Below are positions 25,115 through 34,838 of a stretch of DNA of 64,000 nt, piece by piece. Made by a program: the position numbers and the translations under genes. The notes under the pieces were generated by a model. That model was not told the DNA's origin, did no database searches, and saw only the letters and a program-made list of their open reading frames with translations. Positions within the stretch are counted from its first letter, which is position 1; the number at the start of each line of letters is the position of its first letter. Source of the DNA: Thiodiazotropha sp040506705 (lineage in GTDB: Bacteria; Pseudomonadota; Gammaproteobacteria; Chromatiales; Chromatiaceae); NCBI GenBank assembly GCA_040506705.1, contig JBEVWG010000042.1:1-64000 (forward strand). Direction: 5' to 3'.

Positions 25115-26706
25115 TACAAGACCCCTCGTTCCAGACATTCACGCAGATGAATAACGCTATATTCATGGCCGATCAATACCAATAGATCATCAGCCATAAG
25201 AGTGAAATCATCTTTAGGATTAAAGTAAAAGCCACTCCCCTTCAAATTGAAATGACCCAACGCCTCATCAGTCTCACACTCACCCTCGCGAATCACACCA
25301 AATGGGGTAAGTTTTCTCTGCTTGAAATCGATCTCATCCATACGTTGCCCAACCAGGGAACTCTTCGGCTTGATGCGTACTGCTTCGATGCCCTCACTGG
25401 TCTGTCTGGTCAATAACCCATATACCGCTTCAAAAGCTACCGGTTGACCTGCATATTCAGCTGCAATCAAACCAAAGACCTCATAGGGCGCAACACAGTG
25501 GGTTGCCCCTGCGCGATAGAGCTTATTCACGTTTTCCCGGTGATTTGAGCGGGAGACAATCTCAATTTCGGGATTGGCCTGTCGTGCAATCAGGGTAATG
25601 TAGACATTCACAACATCATCCCCGGTTAAGCAGAGGAGTCTTTTGATGCGGGTATCTATACCCACACTCAATAGAAGATCGTTATCCTCTCCATTCCCAA
25701 GCACTGCTAAATAACCGCGCTGCTTGGCAAGTCTGATATTCTCTTCAAGCGGATCCACAACCACAAAGGATCGCTTATCCTCCGCCAGCCGCTCGGCAAC
25801 GACCTGTCCCACACGGCCAAAACCACAGACCAGGGTATCAACATGCTTCCGTTCCACTTCTGAGTAGACCCGGTGAGCCCGTATCTCATGAATCTTCTCA
25901 CCAAATGCCGAAACGATGATTGATGTAAAAAATGAGATCACCCCCAGACCGGCGATGATTAAAACCAGAGAAATTACCCGACCTTCTGTGGTGTGCGGCG
26001 TGATATCACCATACCCCACAGTCGACATGGTAACCAATGCCCAATAGACACTGTCAAAAAAGCCCTCGATTTGAGTACCTTCATGATCAGCCTCAAAGAA
26101 AAAGATCGCTGTAGCGGCGGTGAAGGTGATGAACGCCATGAAAATGAATAGGGTCACCAACTCAATTCGTTTTTCAGACAGAACCTTTACGAATTCACTG
26201 ATACTACGGGTGTAGCGAAACAGTTTGAACAATCTGAACAGTAGAAAGATTCTCAGGAATCTGAGGGGACGATAACTTGGAATGATCGCCAATAGATCGA
26301 TAATCGCCAGTGGCTGGATGGCGTACCTCAACTTACCGAGTACAGCATGCCGAATTGCAGACCCGACATGAAAGGGCTCGTTGATGAACTCTGCCCGCTC
26401 ATAACGTTCGATAATCACCCGATGGCTGTCGTTGTATATCCAGAATCGCAACAGATATTCAATGACGAATATAGTGACCGCCCCGATCTCAATCATGTCA
26501 CCCAGGTTACCCAGGTCGTTTTTAACCTCATAGATCAACAGCCAGACACTCAGCAGAACCAGCATAATCATAAAAATATCGAAATAGGGGCGAATCGGTG
26601 CCCTGGGATTCTGCAGAAGATTGAATACCGCGCTTTTGAGGTTTTTATAACGGCTTGAATCTTCTAGAATATAGCAATATTTTATGACTTGATGAGCAAA
26701 GGACAT
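25114..26706 (-). CDS. Voltage-sensor-like K+ channel with RCK domain
   Basis: About 530 residues. Six hydrophobic segments fill about 40-270. An S4-like helix has Arg/Lys every third position (RPLRFLRIFLLFRLFKLFR), and the pore loop has the K+ filter TVGYGD. The cytoplasmic part has an RCK-N domain (LVCGFGRVGQVVAERLAED), and a TrkA-C domain near the end (KPKSSLVGQRMDEI). It should be a tetrameric K+ channel with both voltage-sensing and ligand-gating elements. The start is uncertain: ATG at 26706 or an in-frame GTG 21 bp upstream. Operon with the following RCK gene. Confidence 0.88.
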   Translation of the reverse strand: MSFAHQVIKYCYILEDSSRYKNLKSAVFNLLQNPRAPIRPYFDIFMIMLVLLSVWLLIYEVKNDLGNLGDMIEIGAVTIFVIEYLLRFWIYNDSHRVIIERYERAEFINEPFHVGSAIRHAVLGKLRYAIQPLAIIDLLAIIPSYRPLRFLRIFLLFRLFKLFRYTRSISEFVKVLSEKRIELVTLFIFMAFITFTAATAIFFFEADHEGTQIEGFFDSVYWALVTMSTVGYGDITPHTTEGRVISLVLIIAGLGVISFFTSIIVSAFGEKIHEIRAHRVYSEVERKHVDTLVCGFGRVGQVVAERLAEDKRSFVVVDPLEENIRLAKQRGYLAVLGNGEDNDLLLSVGIDTRIKRLLCLTGDDVVNVYITLIARQANPEIEIVSRSNHRENVNKLYRAGATHCVAPYEVFGLIAAEYAGQPVAFEAVYGLLTRQTSEGIEAVRIKPKSSLVGQRMDEIDFKQRKLTPFGVIREGECETDEALGHFNLKGSGFYFNPKDDFTLMADDLLVLIGHEYSVIHLRECLERGVL

Positions 26707-26796
26707 AAGCGCTGAAAATTCCACCAAGGGTAAAGAATCTGTTCTCTGGATCTATCGGCAGAGAAGCTAAATCCTGGAGACTGCAGCGTCAAAGAG

Positions 26797-27189
26797 TCAG
26801 GGAAGGTGTTCACCATCAAGGGGCGAAAGCTCAATACGTTCACCCTCTGCCACCAGGATCTCGCGACCATCCTGTGTTATGAAATAGCGATCGTCCACAT
26901 CTTTGCGTCTCGCAATGTAGCTCACGCTTCTGCCAGATTGGGCATCGATGACTTTAACAGTTACAAGTCGGTAACCCTGCTGGATATCCAAACCAAAATA
27001 TATGAGACTTGCGCTCAGCATCAGCGCCAAAACCCCATAGCTCAGCCATTTGATCGGCCTATTCGATGACCCGGGCATGAGAGCTGGAGGAGAGTGCTGA
27101 GGAATATCCGACATTCGTTGCTGGCGCTGGCGTATCACAAGCCACGCCACGCCTATCACTGCCAGTGTCAGTAGTATCTTGCTAAACAC
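26797..27189 (-). CDS. Hypothetical protein with two membrane segments
   Basis: 130 residues. Hydrophobic segments lie at about 4-20 and 49-67, with a basic linker (RQRQQR) between. The C-terminal 60 residues look like a small beta-rich domain (LVTVKVIDAQSGRSVSYIA, then RYFITQDGREILVAEGER) that would sit on the outer face. No family recognised. It is about 70 bp upstream of the channel gene in the same orientation, so it may belong to the same transcript. Confidence 0.6.
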   Translation of the reverse strand: MFSKILLTLAVIGVAWLVIRQRQQRMSDIPQHSPPALMPGSSNRPIKWLSYGVLALMLSASLIYFGLDIQQGYRLVTVKVIDAQSGRSVSYIARRKDVDDRYFITQDGREILVAEGERIELSPLDGEHLP

Positions 27190-27408
27190 AATCGGGATTC
27201 ATATATATGGTCTATTCAGCAATTGGTCGTTTTAGAGATCCAGGTTAGTCGTCGATTCTGGATATCAGGCTAAAAAAGCCTTACCCAGAACACGTTGTTA
27301 ACCGATCCTAAATGATTAACGATAGTGAGTACAGTGATGGCAGATCTCAAACTGAATATAATCACGATGCTTGCAGCTTAAGTGGTGAAGGATTTACTAT
27401 CCATAGGT

Positions 27409-28056
27409 ATGTTATATAAATTCCCAACTATTTTTAGTCTCTGTTTGATTCTGTTGTTCGGTTGCAGCAAGCAGCCGGAGCCGACAATCAATATTTCCCG
27501 CGCTGTACATATAGGCGATATCGATCAATTGGAGCGAAATCTCTATTGGGGATCTGATGTTAACCAGGCGGGTGCAGATGGTTTGACCCCGCTCCATATT
27601 GCCGCCCGAAAAGGCAGCCTGGTGATGAGTCGAATCCTGGTCAAACATCAGGCCAACCTGGAAGCACTTGATGAGCAGGGACATACCCCCCTGATCTATG
27701 CGCTGATCGCACGAAACCCAATCATAGCGGAGTATTTGCTGAATAGCGGTGCCAAACTGGATCCAGACAACGCACTTCATATAACTGCTGCGCTGGGTAG
27801 CGCCGATCGGGAGGTGATCAGTTTTTTAATCAAACATGGTGCATCCCTCGACAATCTTGGTGATAAGGGTAATACTCCGCTCCATTCAGCGATTCTCAAT
27901 GACCAGCGGGTTACCGCAAAGTACCTGATCAACAGAGGAGCTAGTCTGGAGATCACCAACCAGGATGGACTGACGCCTCTGGAATTAGCAATAAAGCGAG
28001 ACAACCAGGACATCATTAGAATTCTAAAACAGTTTGGCGCCCCTGAGAGTCGCTAA
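27409..28056 (+). CDS. Ankyrin-repeat lipoprotein
   Basis: 215 residues from the ATG at 27409. The lipoprotein signal ends at LLFGC (Cys 19). Four to five ankyrin repeats follow, with the pattern G-x-TPLHxAA...LLxxGA: DGLTPLHIAARKGS, GHTPLIYALIARN, GNTPLHSAILNDQ and DGLTPLELAIKRDN. A protein-binding role in the periplasm or outer membrane is expected. A GTG 27 bp upstream is an alternative start but gives an unusually long signal. Confidence 0.8.
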   Translation: MLYKFPTIFSLCLILLFGCSKQPEPTINISRAVHIGDIDQLERNLYWGSDVNQAGADGLTPLHIAARKGSLVMSRILVKHQANLEALDEQGHTPLIYALIARNPIIAEYLLNSGAKLDPDNALHITAALGSADREVISFLIKHGASLDNLGDKGNTPLHSAILNDQRVTAKYLINRGASLEITNQDGLTPLELAIKRDNQDIIRILKQFGAPESR

Positions 28057-28100
28057 CGGATTCATTTTATTTCAATAACTTATGGGATTTACGCACTACT

Positions 28101-28385
28101 ATGGCATCAACACCTGAAGAGCTGACAATCAACTACACAGAAGACGGCATCGATGTGGTTAAAGAGTTAGACAAAGTTGTACTCTCCAAAGGAGCTTGGA
28201 CCACGATTATCTTCCGTTTTCAAGATTGGGACCGGGCCAAGGAAAAGTACAGCGCAGATAAATACACCATCCGCCGCTACCAAAAACGTAACGGTGAATA
28301 TATGCAGAAGAGCAAGTTCAATATCTCCAGCAAAGATCAGGCAAAAGGCATTATTGATGCGTTGCAAAAGTGGTCTGAAGCGTAG
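28101..28385 (+). CDS. Small conserved hypothetical protein
   Basis: 94 residues, soluble, charged: GIDVVKELDKVVLSKGAWTT, DWDRAKEKY, TIRRYQKRNGEYMQKSKFNI and KGIIDALQKW. I recall closely similar short proteins in sulfur-oxidising and sulfate/metal-reducing bacteria, always of unknown function. The compact alpha/beta pattern and strong conservation argue for a real gene. It is followed by a perfect hairpin 78 bp after the stop. Confidence 0.75.
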   Translation: MASTPEELTINYTEDGIDVVKELDKVVLSKGAWTTIIFRFQDWDRAKEKYSADKYTIRRYQKRNGEYMQKSKFNISSKDQAKGIIDALQKWSEA

Positions 28386-28792
28386 ATCCTGGACGATTAT
28401 TGGGGCGATCTGCTGTCAGCTGCGCCCTACTTATCGATAATTCAGTATTCAAGAACGCAACCATTGCCAAACCGGACCCAGGTCGGTTTGGCAATCTATG
28501 AAAGAGCTCCGCCAGTTCTCATAATCACACAGATGTTCAGTGGGTTCGGCGCTCTTAATAGCGACTGAGTACATCCTCCTCCAATGCATCAGGAATCCGG
28601 GGCCATTCAGCCATTTTTCCAAGAACAGTAGCAGACAGTAACACCTTGAATTGATGGTTTTCTCTGTTGTCTGTTTTGTAGATGTATGATTGCAAGAATC
28701 TTGAACTCCTCATCTATTTTGGACTTTCACTTCATGGCGACTAAACTCATAGTCGTGGCACAGCGCATGGAGAAGCAATATAAGGTAAGGGT
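28386..28792. other. 407-bp gap
   Basis: It contains the 12-bp-arm hairpin at 28463-28495. Close to the next gene is a possible 20-codon leader frame starting at the ATG at 28734 and overlapping the cyclase start. No further gene is supported. Confidence 0.4.
28463..28495 (+). terminator. Perfect 12-bp hairpin
   Basis: ATTGCCAAACCG (28463-28474) and CGGTTTGGCAAT (28484-28495) pair exactly around a 9-base loop. There is no T-run on either strand, so it is a 3' stabilising hairpin or weak terminator for the gene ending at 28385. Confidence 0.5.
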
Positions 28793-29941
28793 GTGAACCA
28801 GACTAATAGAGGTCAGACTGCAAATAATCGCCGCTCCGGTATTGAGCGTCGCAGAGACCAGATAGACCGACGCAATACTGAAAACTGGATGTCCTGGGAG
28901 GACCAGCGCACCCAATATTGGACTCGACTGCTGTTTTGTCTCCTGGCGGTGCTCTATTTCAATTTTGGCGGCGAGGAGCAGATACGCGACTGGACCAACC
29001 TTACGGTGGTCAATCTGGTTTTCGGGCTGTTTAGCCTGGAGATTCTCTACTTCATGCACCACGCCTCACGGGAACCTCACGCACCCTGGCGCCAACGCCT
29101 TACTATGTGGGTGGATATTGCCATGGCTTCTTTTGCTGTTCTGGCTGACACCACGATCAGCTCACCAGGTTTTCTGGTCTATCTGATGGTCATCCTGGGC
29201 AATGGCATGCGCTATGGCCTGAGACTATTCGGTGAAGCTGTAGTGGGCAGCCTCAGTGCGGCAATAGTGGTGGTCAGTCTACGCTTATTTGACTATGTGA
29301 ACCTGTTTTCAGTCAGTGCCATCTTTTTTCTTCTCTTCTTTGCGATCATTGTGCTCTACTCCTACTCGCTGACAGCAAAGATAGAGGTTGCCCGTACCAA
29401 ACTTGCCCACGAACGCAACATCGACGCCTTGACCGGGCTACTTAACAGGCGCGCCCTCATTGAGCGCTCTGCATCTCTATTCCAATCTGATGAGCTTGGG
29501 AATGGGGTAGTTGTCTTATTCGCCGACCTGGACGGCTTCAAAGCCATCAACGATACCCATGGTCACAATATTGGCGATCAAGTACTGGCGGCGGTAGCAG
29601 ACAGCATTGCAAGCATATTACGTAGCGAAGATTTGGTGGCACGCTATGGCGGTGATGAGTTCCTGCTGCTGCTTCCAGATACTACAAATCAAGGTGGTGA
29701 ACTGGTGGCCCAACGTATCCGCCAGGCGATTGATGACTATGCCAGGAAGAGTAAGATCGACTTCAGTATCACCATCGGAATGGGTAAGTATCCCGATCAT
29801 GGCAGAGATCTGGAATCAGTGATCGAATCTGTCGACAAAGCGATGTATCGAAGTAAAACAGAACATGGACGTGGTGGTATTTTACATGTCGACGGCTGTG
29901 AACTGGAATATTCAGCTCCTGACTCCACGACAATTCACTGA
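28793..29941 (+). CDS. Membrane diguanylate cyclase (GGDEF)
   Basis: 382 residues starting at GTG after TAAGGTAAGG. A basic N-terminus (RRSGIERRRDQIDRR) is followed by about six hydrophobic segments (about 45-200), then a GGDEF domain (about 215-375). The signature YGGDEF is intact and RSED five residues before it forms the inhibitory site. It is an active, product-inhibited cyclase tethered to the inner membrane. The membrane domain is not one I recognise as a named sensor. It is convergent with sbcB. Confidence 0.88.
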   Translation: MNQTNRGQTANNRRSGIERRRDQIDRRNTENWMSWEDQRTQYWTRLLFCLLAVLYFNFGGEEQIRDWTNLTVVNLVFGLFSLEILYFMHHASREPHAPWRQRLTMWVDIAMASFAVLADTTISSPGFLVYLMVILGNGMRYGLRLFGEAVVGSLSAAIVVVSLRLFDYVNLFSVSAIFFLLFFAIIVLYSYSLTAKIEVARTKLAHERNIDALTGLLNRRALIERSASLFQSDELGNGVVVLFADLDGFKAINDTHGHNIGDQVLAAVADSIASILRSEDLVARYGGDEFLLLLPDTTNQGGELVAQRIRQAIDDYARKSKIDFSITIGMGKYPDHGRDLESVIESVDKAMYRSKTEHGRGGILHVDGCELEYSAPDSTTIH

Positions 29942-29953
29942 TCCGACCATTGG

Positions 29954-31390
29954 CTATAGTGGAGCAACCTGCTCAGCCCAGGCCAACAATTGTGGCACCA
30001 GTGCCTTTTTATCCGCAGGCAACTCCGAATCCGACTCCAGTCTGTCGAGTATCTGCAGATACTCTTCCAGAATGATGCTACCCCCTCCCTCCTCCGACAA
30101 TAGACGATCTTGACGGTACTCATCCCAACGACTTCGCTCCTCTTCATTCAGTAGTTCAGGCCAGTTTCTTGCCCGATAGCGAAACAACATCTCCTCTAGT
30201 CTGGGATCATCAAACAGCAATGGGAAAGTGGACAATTCAGATGGATCACTGCCGATGATCCTATCCATTCGTTGTCGGTCATCTCTGGAAAAGAATCCAC
30301 CGGAGTAGAGCGCCAGGTCAGGATCTGTAATTGGATCGAACTCACGTCGACTATGGATCTGTTCGATCTTTTTTATTAACTCATCCGCTATAAGCAGTTG
30401 TTGTCTGTACAACTCCCCTTGGGTTAAATCGATCTGCCAGCGCTCAGCCGCCTCTGGTGTCAAAGTATTCAATGGAACAACGACCGGACATTTATTGATG
30501 TGTATGGTTTTTAATGGCAGCCGGTCCACACCCTCCGGGAGCTGCTCTTTAGGGGTGAAGAGACGCTCATACAACTCATCGGCACTTAGAGCGAGAAGAG
30601 GCTCAGGATCGAAGCGTAAGTCGTAGACAATGACGCCATTCGGATTGGTTGGATGTCTCAGTAACGGCATTACCATTGCAATACACCCCTGTATTGCCGG
30701 GTACATGGAGGAAACATGCAGTACAGCCTGACGACTCTGCAAATTTAAACGCTCGGCAATCACCTGCTTGGAACGACTCTGAAACAGGTAGTCATAGAGC
30801 TTAGGTTGACGCTGTTTAATCAGTTTTGCCATACCAATGGTGGCATAGACATCGGACAGCGCATCATGGGCTGAAGTATGCTCGATACCATTCGCAGCAC
30901 TAAGCACCTCAAGACGAAAACTGGTGACACCCTGATCGTTTTTCGGCCACTCAATACCTTCTGGTCGCAAGGCATGGGTCACGCGCACCATATCGATAAT
31001 ATCCCAGCGGGAAGCGCCATTCTGCCACTCCCTTGCGTAGGGATCGTATAGATTCCGATAGAGGGTATTCCGGGTAACTTCGTCATCAAAACGTAGGCTG
31101 TTATAGCCGACGCCACAGCTACCCGGCGCCGCCAACTCATGATGGATGGCGCGGATAAATTCTGCTTCGATCAAGCCCCGCTGTTGAGCATATTGAGGCG
31201 TAATCCCGGTGATCATACATGCCTCCGGTTGAGGCAACATATCATCACTGGGTTTAGAGTAGATGACTAGAGGCTCTCCAATCGGGTTGAACGCCTCATC
31301 GGTACGTACTCCGGCAAACTGAGAGGCCCTGTCCCGACGTGGATCAGCACCCCAGGTCTCATAGTCATGCCAATAAAAACTGAATGACAT
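29954..31390 (-). CDS. sbcB: Exodeoxyribonuclease I
   Basis: 478 residues, the normal length. SbcB degrades single-stranded DNA 3' to 5' in mismatch repair and recombination. The DEDD exonuclease domain starts with FYWHDYETWGADP. ITGITPQYA, VGYNSLRFDDEVTRNTLYRN and THDSA-type HDALSDVYATIGMAKL follow. The SH3-like and helical C-terminal domains are intact. It lies downstream of the TRAP permease gene in the same orientation with 55 bp between. Confidence 0.96.
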   Translation of the reverse strand: MSFSFYWHDYETWGADPRRDRASQFAGVRTDEAFNPIGEPLVIYSKPSDDMLPQPEACMITGITPQYAQQRGLIEAEFIRAIHHELAAPGSCGVGYNSLRFDDEVTRNTLYRNLYDPYAREWQNGASRWDIIDMVRVTHALRPEGIEWPKNDQGVTSFRLEVLSAANGIEHTSAHDALSDVYATIGMAKLIKQRQPKLYDYLFQSRSKQVIAERLNLQSRQAVLHVSSMYPAIQGCIAMVMPLLRHPTNPNGVIVYDLRFDPEPLLALSADELYERLFTPKEQLPEGVDRLPLKTIHINKCPVVVPLNTLTPEAAERWQIDLTQGELYRQQLLIADELIKKIEQIHSRREFDPITDPDLALYSGGFFSRDDRQRMDRIIGSDPSELSTFPLLFDDPRLEEMLFRYRARNWPELLNEEERSRWDEYRQDRLLSEEGGGSIILEEYLQILDRLESDSELPADKKALVPQLLAWAEQVAPL

Positions 31391-31445
31391 CTATATTTCC
31401 CTTACTGTTGTCTATCCGGCACCTTAATCGCTTGTCCGGTTTGCA

Positions 31446-33992
31446 TCAAGAAGCCCCTTTTCGCCGCTGTTGACCCAGCCAGACAAAGGCCAGCAGAACC
31501 AAAGGAAATATCAGGAACCATGCCCGATCAGGTTGTTTCTGTGGTTTATAGAAGCCTTGTATTTGATGTGTGTAACCCGCCTCAAGGCCGGCTGATTCAG
31601 CAGGACTCATAAAACCTATGTCCACCACTCTGAGACTATCACCCTCAATCTCGGTATCAAATCCCAAGGCTTGCAGAGGCCTTTCATCACCCCGCTCTGG
31701 TAGAGTCAAAACCACATCCCTGGAGATAAGCGTCCCACTCTCCTCTTCAATCTCGACCTGCAGGCTCACTCTCTCACCTTGAGGCAGATCTTCAATGTAG
31801 TGCTCAATATCTTTTGCCGGTTGCCATACCGCTTGAGGGAAAAACTGCCCCTGCCAGTAGTCGGGGCGGAACAGAGAGAACGCAATCACTAACAGCAGCA
31901 GACTCTCCCACCAGCGATTTCGAACTATCATCCACCCTTGGGTTGCGGAAACAAAGAGCAGTATGGCTATCATCCCCTGCAGAGCGATCATAACAATACC
32001 CACAACACCTTCCACACCAATCAGCAACAGCTCGGTATTGAAAATAAACATAAAGGGCAGAATGGCGGTACGGATATCGTAGAAGAATGAGCGTAATCCG
32101 GTATGGATAGGATCACCACCTGAGATACCTGCAGCGGCATAGGCTGCCAATCCAACTGGTGGCGTGTCATCTGCCAGTATTCCAAAGTAGAAGACAAACA
32201 TATGCACCGCAACCAGTGGAATATCAAGCCCATGGGAAGCAGACAATTGAACAATCACAGGAGCCATTAGAGTCGACACAACAATATAGTTGGCTGTTGT
32301 CGGTAATCCCATGCCGAGAATCATGCAGATCAATGCGGTGAGTAGTAACATCAGTGTCACCGATCCCAGAGAGAGAACCTCAACCAACTCCCCCAGCACC
32401 TGACCAATGCCGGTCAGACTGACTGTACCCACAACAATACCTGCAGTGGCTGTGGCGACACCAATGCCAATCATATTTCTAGCACTGTTCTGTAATCCGG
32501 TAATCAGTGAAATAGCGCCTTCCCTCAGCCCCTGCACCACAGCGCCACCCCGATAGAGTGCTCGCAGAGCTTGCTGAGTGAGCTGTATCACCATCATCAA
32601 ACATATGGCGTAAAAAACCGCTGTAGCGGGCGAGAGACGTAACAGCATCAAACACCAGACCAACACCAGAATAGGCAGTAGGAAGTGCAATCCACCCAAC
32701 ACTGCCTGACCTGGAGTAAAGCCTTCAAATGATTCCTGATCCTTATGGCGCAATCCAAATCGCACTTCGCCGTAGATCAACAGCCCATAAAACAGCAGGA
32801 TTAATAGACTGCTTACCCAGAAACTATATTCACCAAACAGCTGATCAACCATCCCGATCAGCCAATAGGCAAACATGAAAAAGATAGCGACACCGGAAAG
32901 GGTAAGCCCCCATCGCAGCAAGCGGGAACCTATGCCGCCTTGATGCACTTTAGTCCCGGCAGGCATACCGGCTTTGACAGCTTCCAGGTGGACCAGGTAG
33001 AGCAGAGCAATGTAACTCAGCACGGCGGGTAAAAAGGCATGTTTGATCACTTCCAGATAGGAGAGATTGAGATACTCCACCATGAGAAAAGCTGCTGCCC
33101 CCATCACTGGAGGCATGATCTGTCCATTGGTTGAAGCCGCCACCTCTATTGCCCCGGATTTTTCAGCGGAGAAGCCTATCCTTTTCATCAAAGGAATGGT
33201 AAAGGTGCCCGTGGTGACAACATTTGCAATGGAAGAGCCTGAAACCATCCCGGTTAAACCGGAAGCCAGAACCGCTGCTTTGGCCGGCCCCCCTTTTCGG
33301 TGCCCCACAAGCGCATAGGCAACTCGAATAAAATAGTGCCCTCCTCCAGCCTGCTCCAACAGACTGCCAAATACGACAAAAAGAAAGACAAATCCTGCCG
33401 AGACCCCGACAGCAACACCAAAAACCCCTTCGGTTGAGAGCCATTGGTGGGAAGCTACCCGCTCCAAAGATGCACCTTTATGTGCCAATAGGTCAGGCAG
33501 CCAGGGGCCAGCAAAGGTGTAGGCGAGAAAACAGGTTCCGATCAGCATCAATGGCCAACCCAAGGCCCTACGAGTTGCTTCCAGCAGTAGTAACACACCC
33601 ATCACAGCAACCCCGACATCGACCGATAACGGGGCACCAGCACGCTCTGCCAAGGCTTCATAGAAGAGGAACAGATAGGCCGCACAGAAGGCAGAAGCGA
33701 TCGCAAGCAACCAGTCAATTAAAGGGATTTCGTGGCTGATATGGCGTCTGAAGGGAAAAAAGAGATAGGCTAAAAAGATCGCAAATGCCAGATGTATTGA
33801 GCGGGTTTCTGTGTCATTAAATACACCAAACCCAATACTGAAAGGCAAGGGGGAGGCAACCCAAAGCTGAAACAGTGCCCAACTCAACGCTGTCCCCATG
33901 ACTATTTTTTTGGTCAATCCTGTGGGACGCCTCCCACCATATTCAACAGCCTCGACCATTTCCAGCTGATTTGGGTTATTCTTCTGCACCAT
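31446..33992 (-). CDS. TRAP transporter permease, 4TM/12TM fusion with DUF3394 tail
   Basis: About 848 residues. It fuses the small (DctQ-like) and large (DctM-like) TRAP subunits in one chain, as in transporters that use TAXI receptors. There are about 17 hydrophobic segments, the conserved block SGSSIANVVTTGTFTIPLMK and the LGMGLPTTANYIV motif of the large subunit. The C-terminal ~110 residues (FDTEIEGDSLRVVDIGFMSP, then AWFLIFPLVLL) fit DUF3394. The ATG at 33992 is preferred to a TTG 30 bp upstream. The receptor gene lies beyond an opposite-strand gene at 34839-35789. Confidence 0.9.
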   Translation of the reverse strand: MVQKNNPNQLEMVEAVEYGGRRPTGLTKKIVMGTALSWALFQLWVASPLPFSIGFGVFNDTETRSIHLAFAIFLAYLFFPFRRHISHEIPLIDWLLAIASAFCAAYLFLFYEALAERAGAPLSVDVGVAVMGVLLLLEATRRALGWPLMLIGTCFLAYTFAGPWLPDLLAHKGASLERVASHQWLSTEGVFGVAVGVSAGFVFLFVVFGSLLEQAGGGHYFIRVAYALVGHRKGGPAKAAVLASGLTGMVSGSSIANVVTTGTFTIPLMKRIGFSAEKSGAIEVAASTNGQIMPPVMGAAAFLMVEYLNLSYLEVIKHAFLPAVLSYIALLYLVHLEAVKAGMPAGTKVHQGGIGSRLLRWGLTLSGVAIFFMFAYWLIGMVDQLFGEYSFWVSSLLILLFYGLLIYGEVRFGLRHKDQESFEGFTPGQAVLGGLHFLLPILVLVWCLMLLRLSPATAVFYAICLMMVIQLTQQALRALYRGGAVVQGLREGAISLITGLQNSARNMIGIGVATATAGIVVGTVSLTGIGQVLGELVEVLSLGSVTLMLLLTALICMILGMGLPTTANYIVVSTLMAPVIVQLSASHGLDIPLVAVHMFVFYFGILADDTPPVGLAAYAAAGISGGDPIHTGLRSFFYDIRTAILPFMFIFNTELLLIGVEGVVGIVMIALQGMIAILLFVSATQGWMIVRNRWWESLLLLVIAFSLFRPDYWQGQFFPQAVWQPAKDIEHYIEDLPQGERVSLQVEIEEESGTLISRDVVLTLPERGDERPLQALGFDTEIEGDSLRVVDIGFMSPAESAGLEAGYTHQIQGFYKPQKQPDRAWFLIFPLVLLAFVWLGQQRRKGAS

Positions 33993-34021
33993 ATCTCTGC
34001 AACTCACAGCTAATCTAAACA

Positions 34022-34762
34022 ATGCGATTCAAATCACTTGCTTCTACTCTAACACTCTTAATCAGCTCAGTATTGAGTCAGACCGCCATCGCTGATGAAA
34101 CAGCCGCCAAGCCCTGGAAACATCAGCTGGAAATGGGCTTAAACGGCGCATCTGGAAACAGCGATACCATGAATATTCATCTTGGGTTTAGTACCGAATA
34201 CACTGATCTGGAAAAAGCCTGGAACTTTTCAACAGCTTATGACCGCGCAAAAAGTGATGGAGATGTTTCTGCCAATCGCTTCTTTGCAGATCTGAAAAGA
34301 GAGTGGATCTGGCCTGGTATCCCCTGGTTCTCCTACATGCAAGGTCGGTATGACTGGAATCAGTTCAAGGATTGGGATGATCGTATATCAGCCTCCAGTG
34401 GTATCGGCTATCAACACATCAAGAATGAAAGCTGGGATATTGCCAGCCGAGCTGGTTTGGGTGGCTTTATCAGCCGGGGTGACGGTGAGGATATCTCTAC
34501 ACCAGAACTGTTACTTGGCCTCGACCTGGGTTGGATCATCTCAGAACACGAGAGATTCGAATTTTCAAATGCCTTCTATCCCGACCTTGACGAGACTGGA
34601 GAGTACAGAAACCTGACAACAATAAACTGGGCCATGAAAATGTCTGAAGCACGCAATCTGGCGATTAAGCTCGGATTGAAAAACGAATACGACAGCAGCG
34701 CAAGTGATGAGCAGGAGAAAAACGATTTCACCTATCATCTATCATTGATATGGCAGATATGA
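34022..34762 (+). CDS. DUF481 outer-membrane beta-barrel protein
   Basis: 246 residues with a signal peptide (about 1-24, ending AIA-DE). The mature part alternates polar and aromatic residues in strands (WKHQLEMGLNGASGNSDTMN, then YDRAKSDGDVSANRFFADLK) and ends in LSLIWQI, a typical outer-membrane C-terminus. It matches the DUF481 / YdiY family, called salt-stress-induced in some species. The ATG lies only 29 bp from the opposing TRAP permease start, so the promoters overlap coding sequence. No good ribosome site. Confidence 0.82.
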   Translation: MRFKSLASTLTLLISSVLSQTAIADETAAKPWKHQLEMGLNGASGNSDTMNIHLGFSTEYTDLEKAWNFSTAYDRAKSDGDVSANRFFADLKREWIWPGIPWFSYMQGRYDWNQFKDWDDRISASSGIGYQHIKNESWDIASRAGLGGFISRGDGEDISTPELLLGLDLGWIISEHERFEFSNAFYPDLDETGEYRNLTTINWAMKMSEARNLAIKLGLKNEYDSSASDEQEKNDFTYHLSLIWQI

Positions 34763-34769
34763 GTGTGGT

Positions 34770-34792
34770 GCGGCAGGGCCGCACCCTGCCGC
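34770..34792. terminator. GC-rich hairpin between convergent genes
   Basis: GCGGCAGGG (34770-34778) and CCCTGCCGC (34784-34792) pair exactly over a 5-base loop, 8 bp after the DUF481 stop and 47 bp from the end of the TAXI receptor gene. No T-run, but the position fits a shared terminator. Confidence 0.55.
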
Positions 34793-34838
34793 GCTAGCAG
34801 GTTTAAGGAGAGTCACCTTAACCCTGCGATTCCCTCTA

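Noticed and set aside
27268..27283. AGGCT-AAAAA-AGCCT hairpin in the gap before the ankyrin gene
   Set aside because: Only five pairs and no T-run, so not called a terminator.
28734..28796. 20-codon frame before the membrane cyclase gene as a leader peptide
   Set aside because: It has no ribosome site and no regulatory codon run; kept only as a remark.
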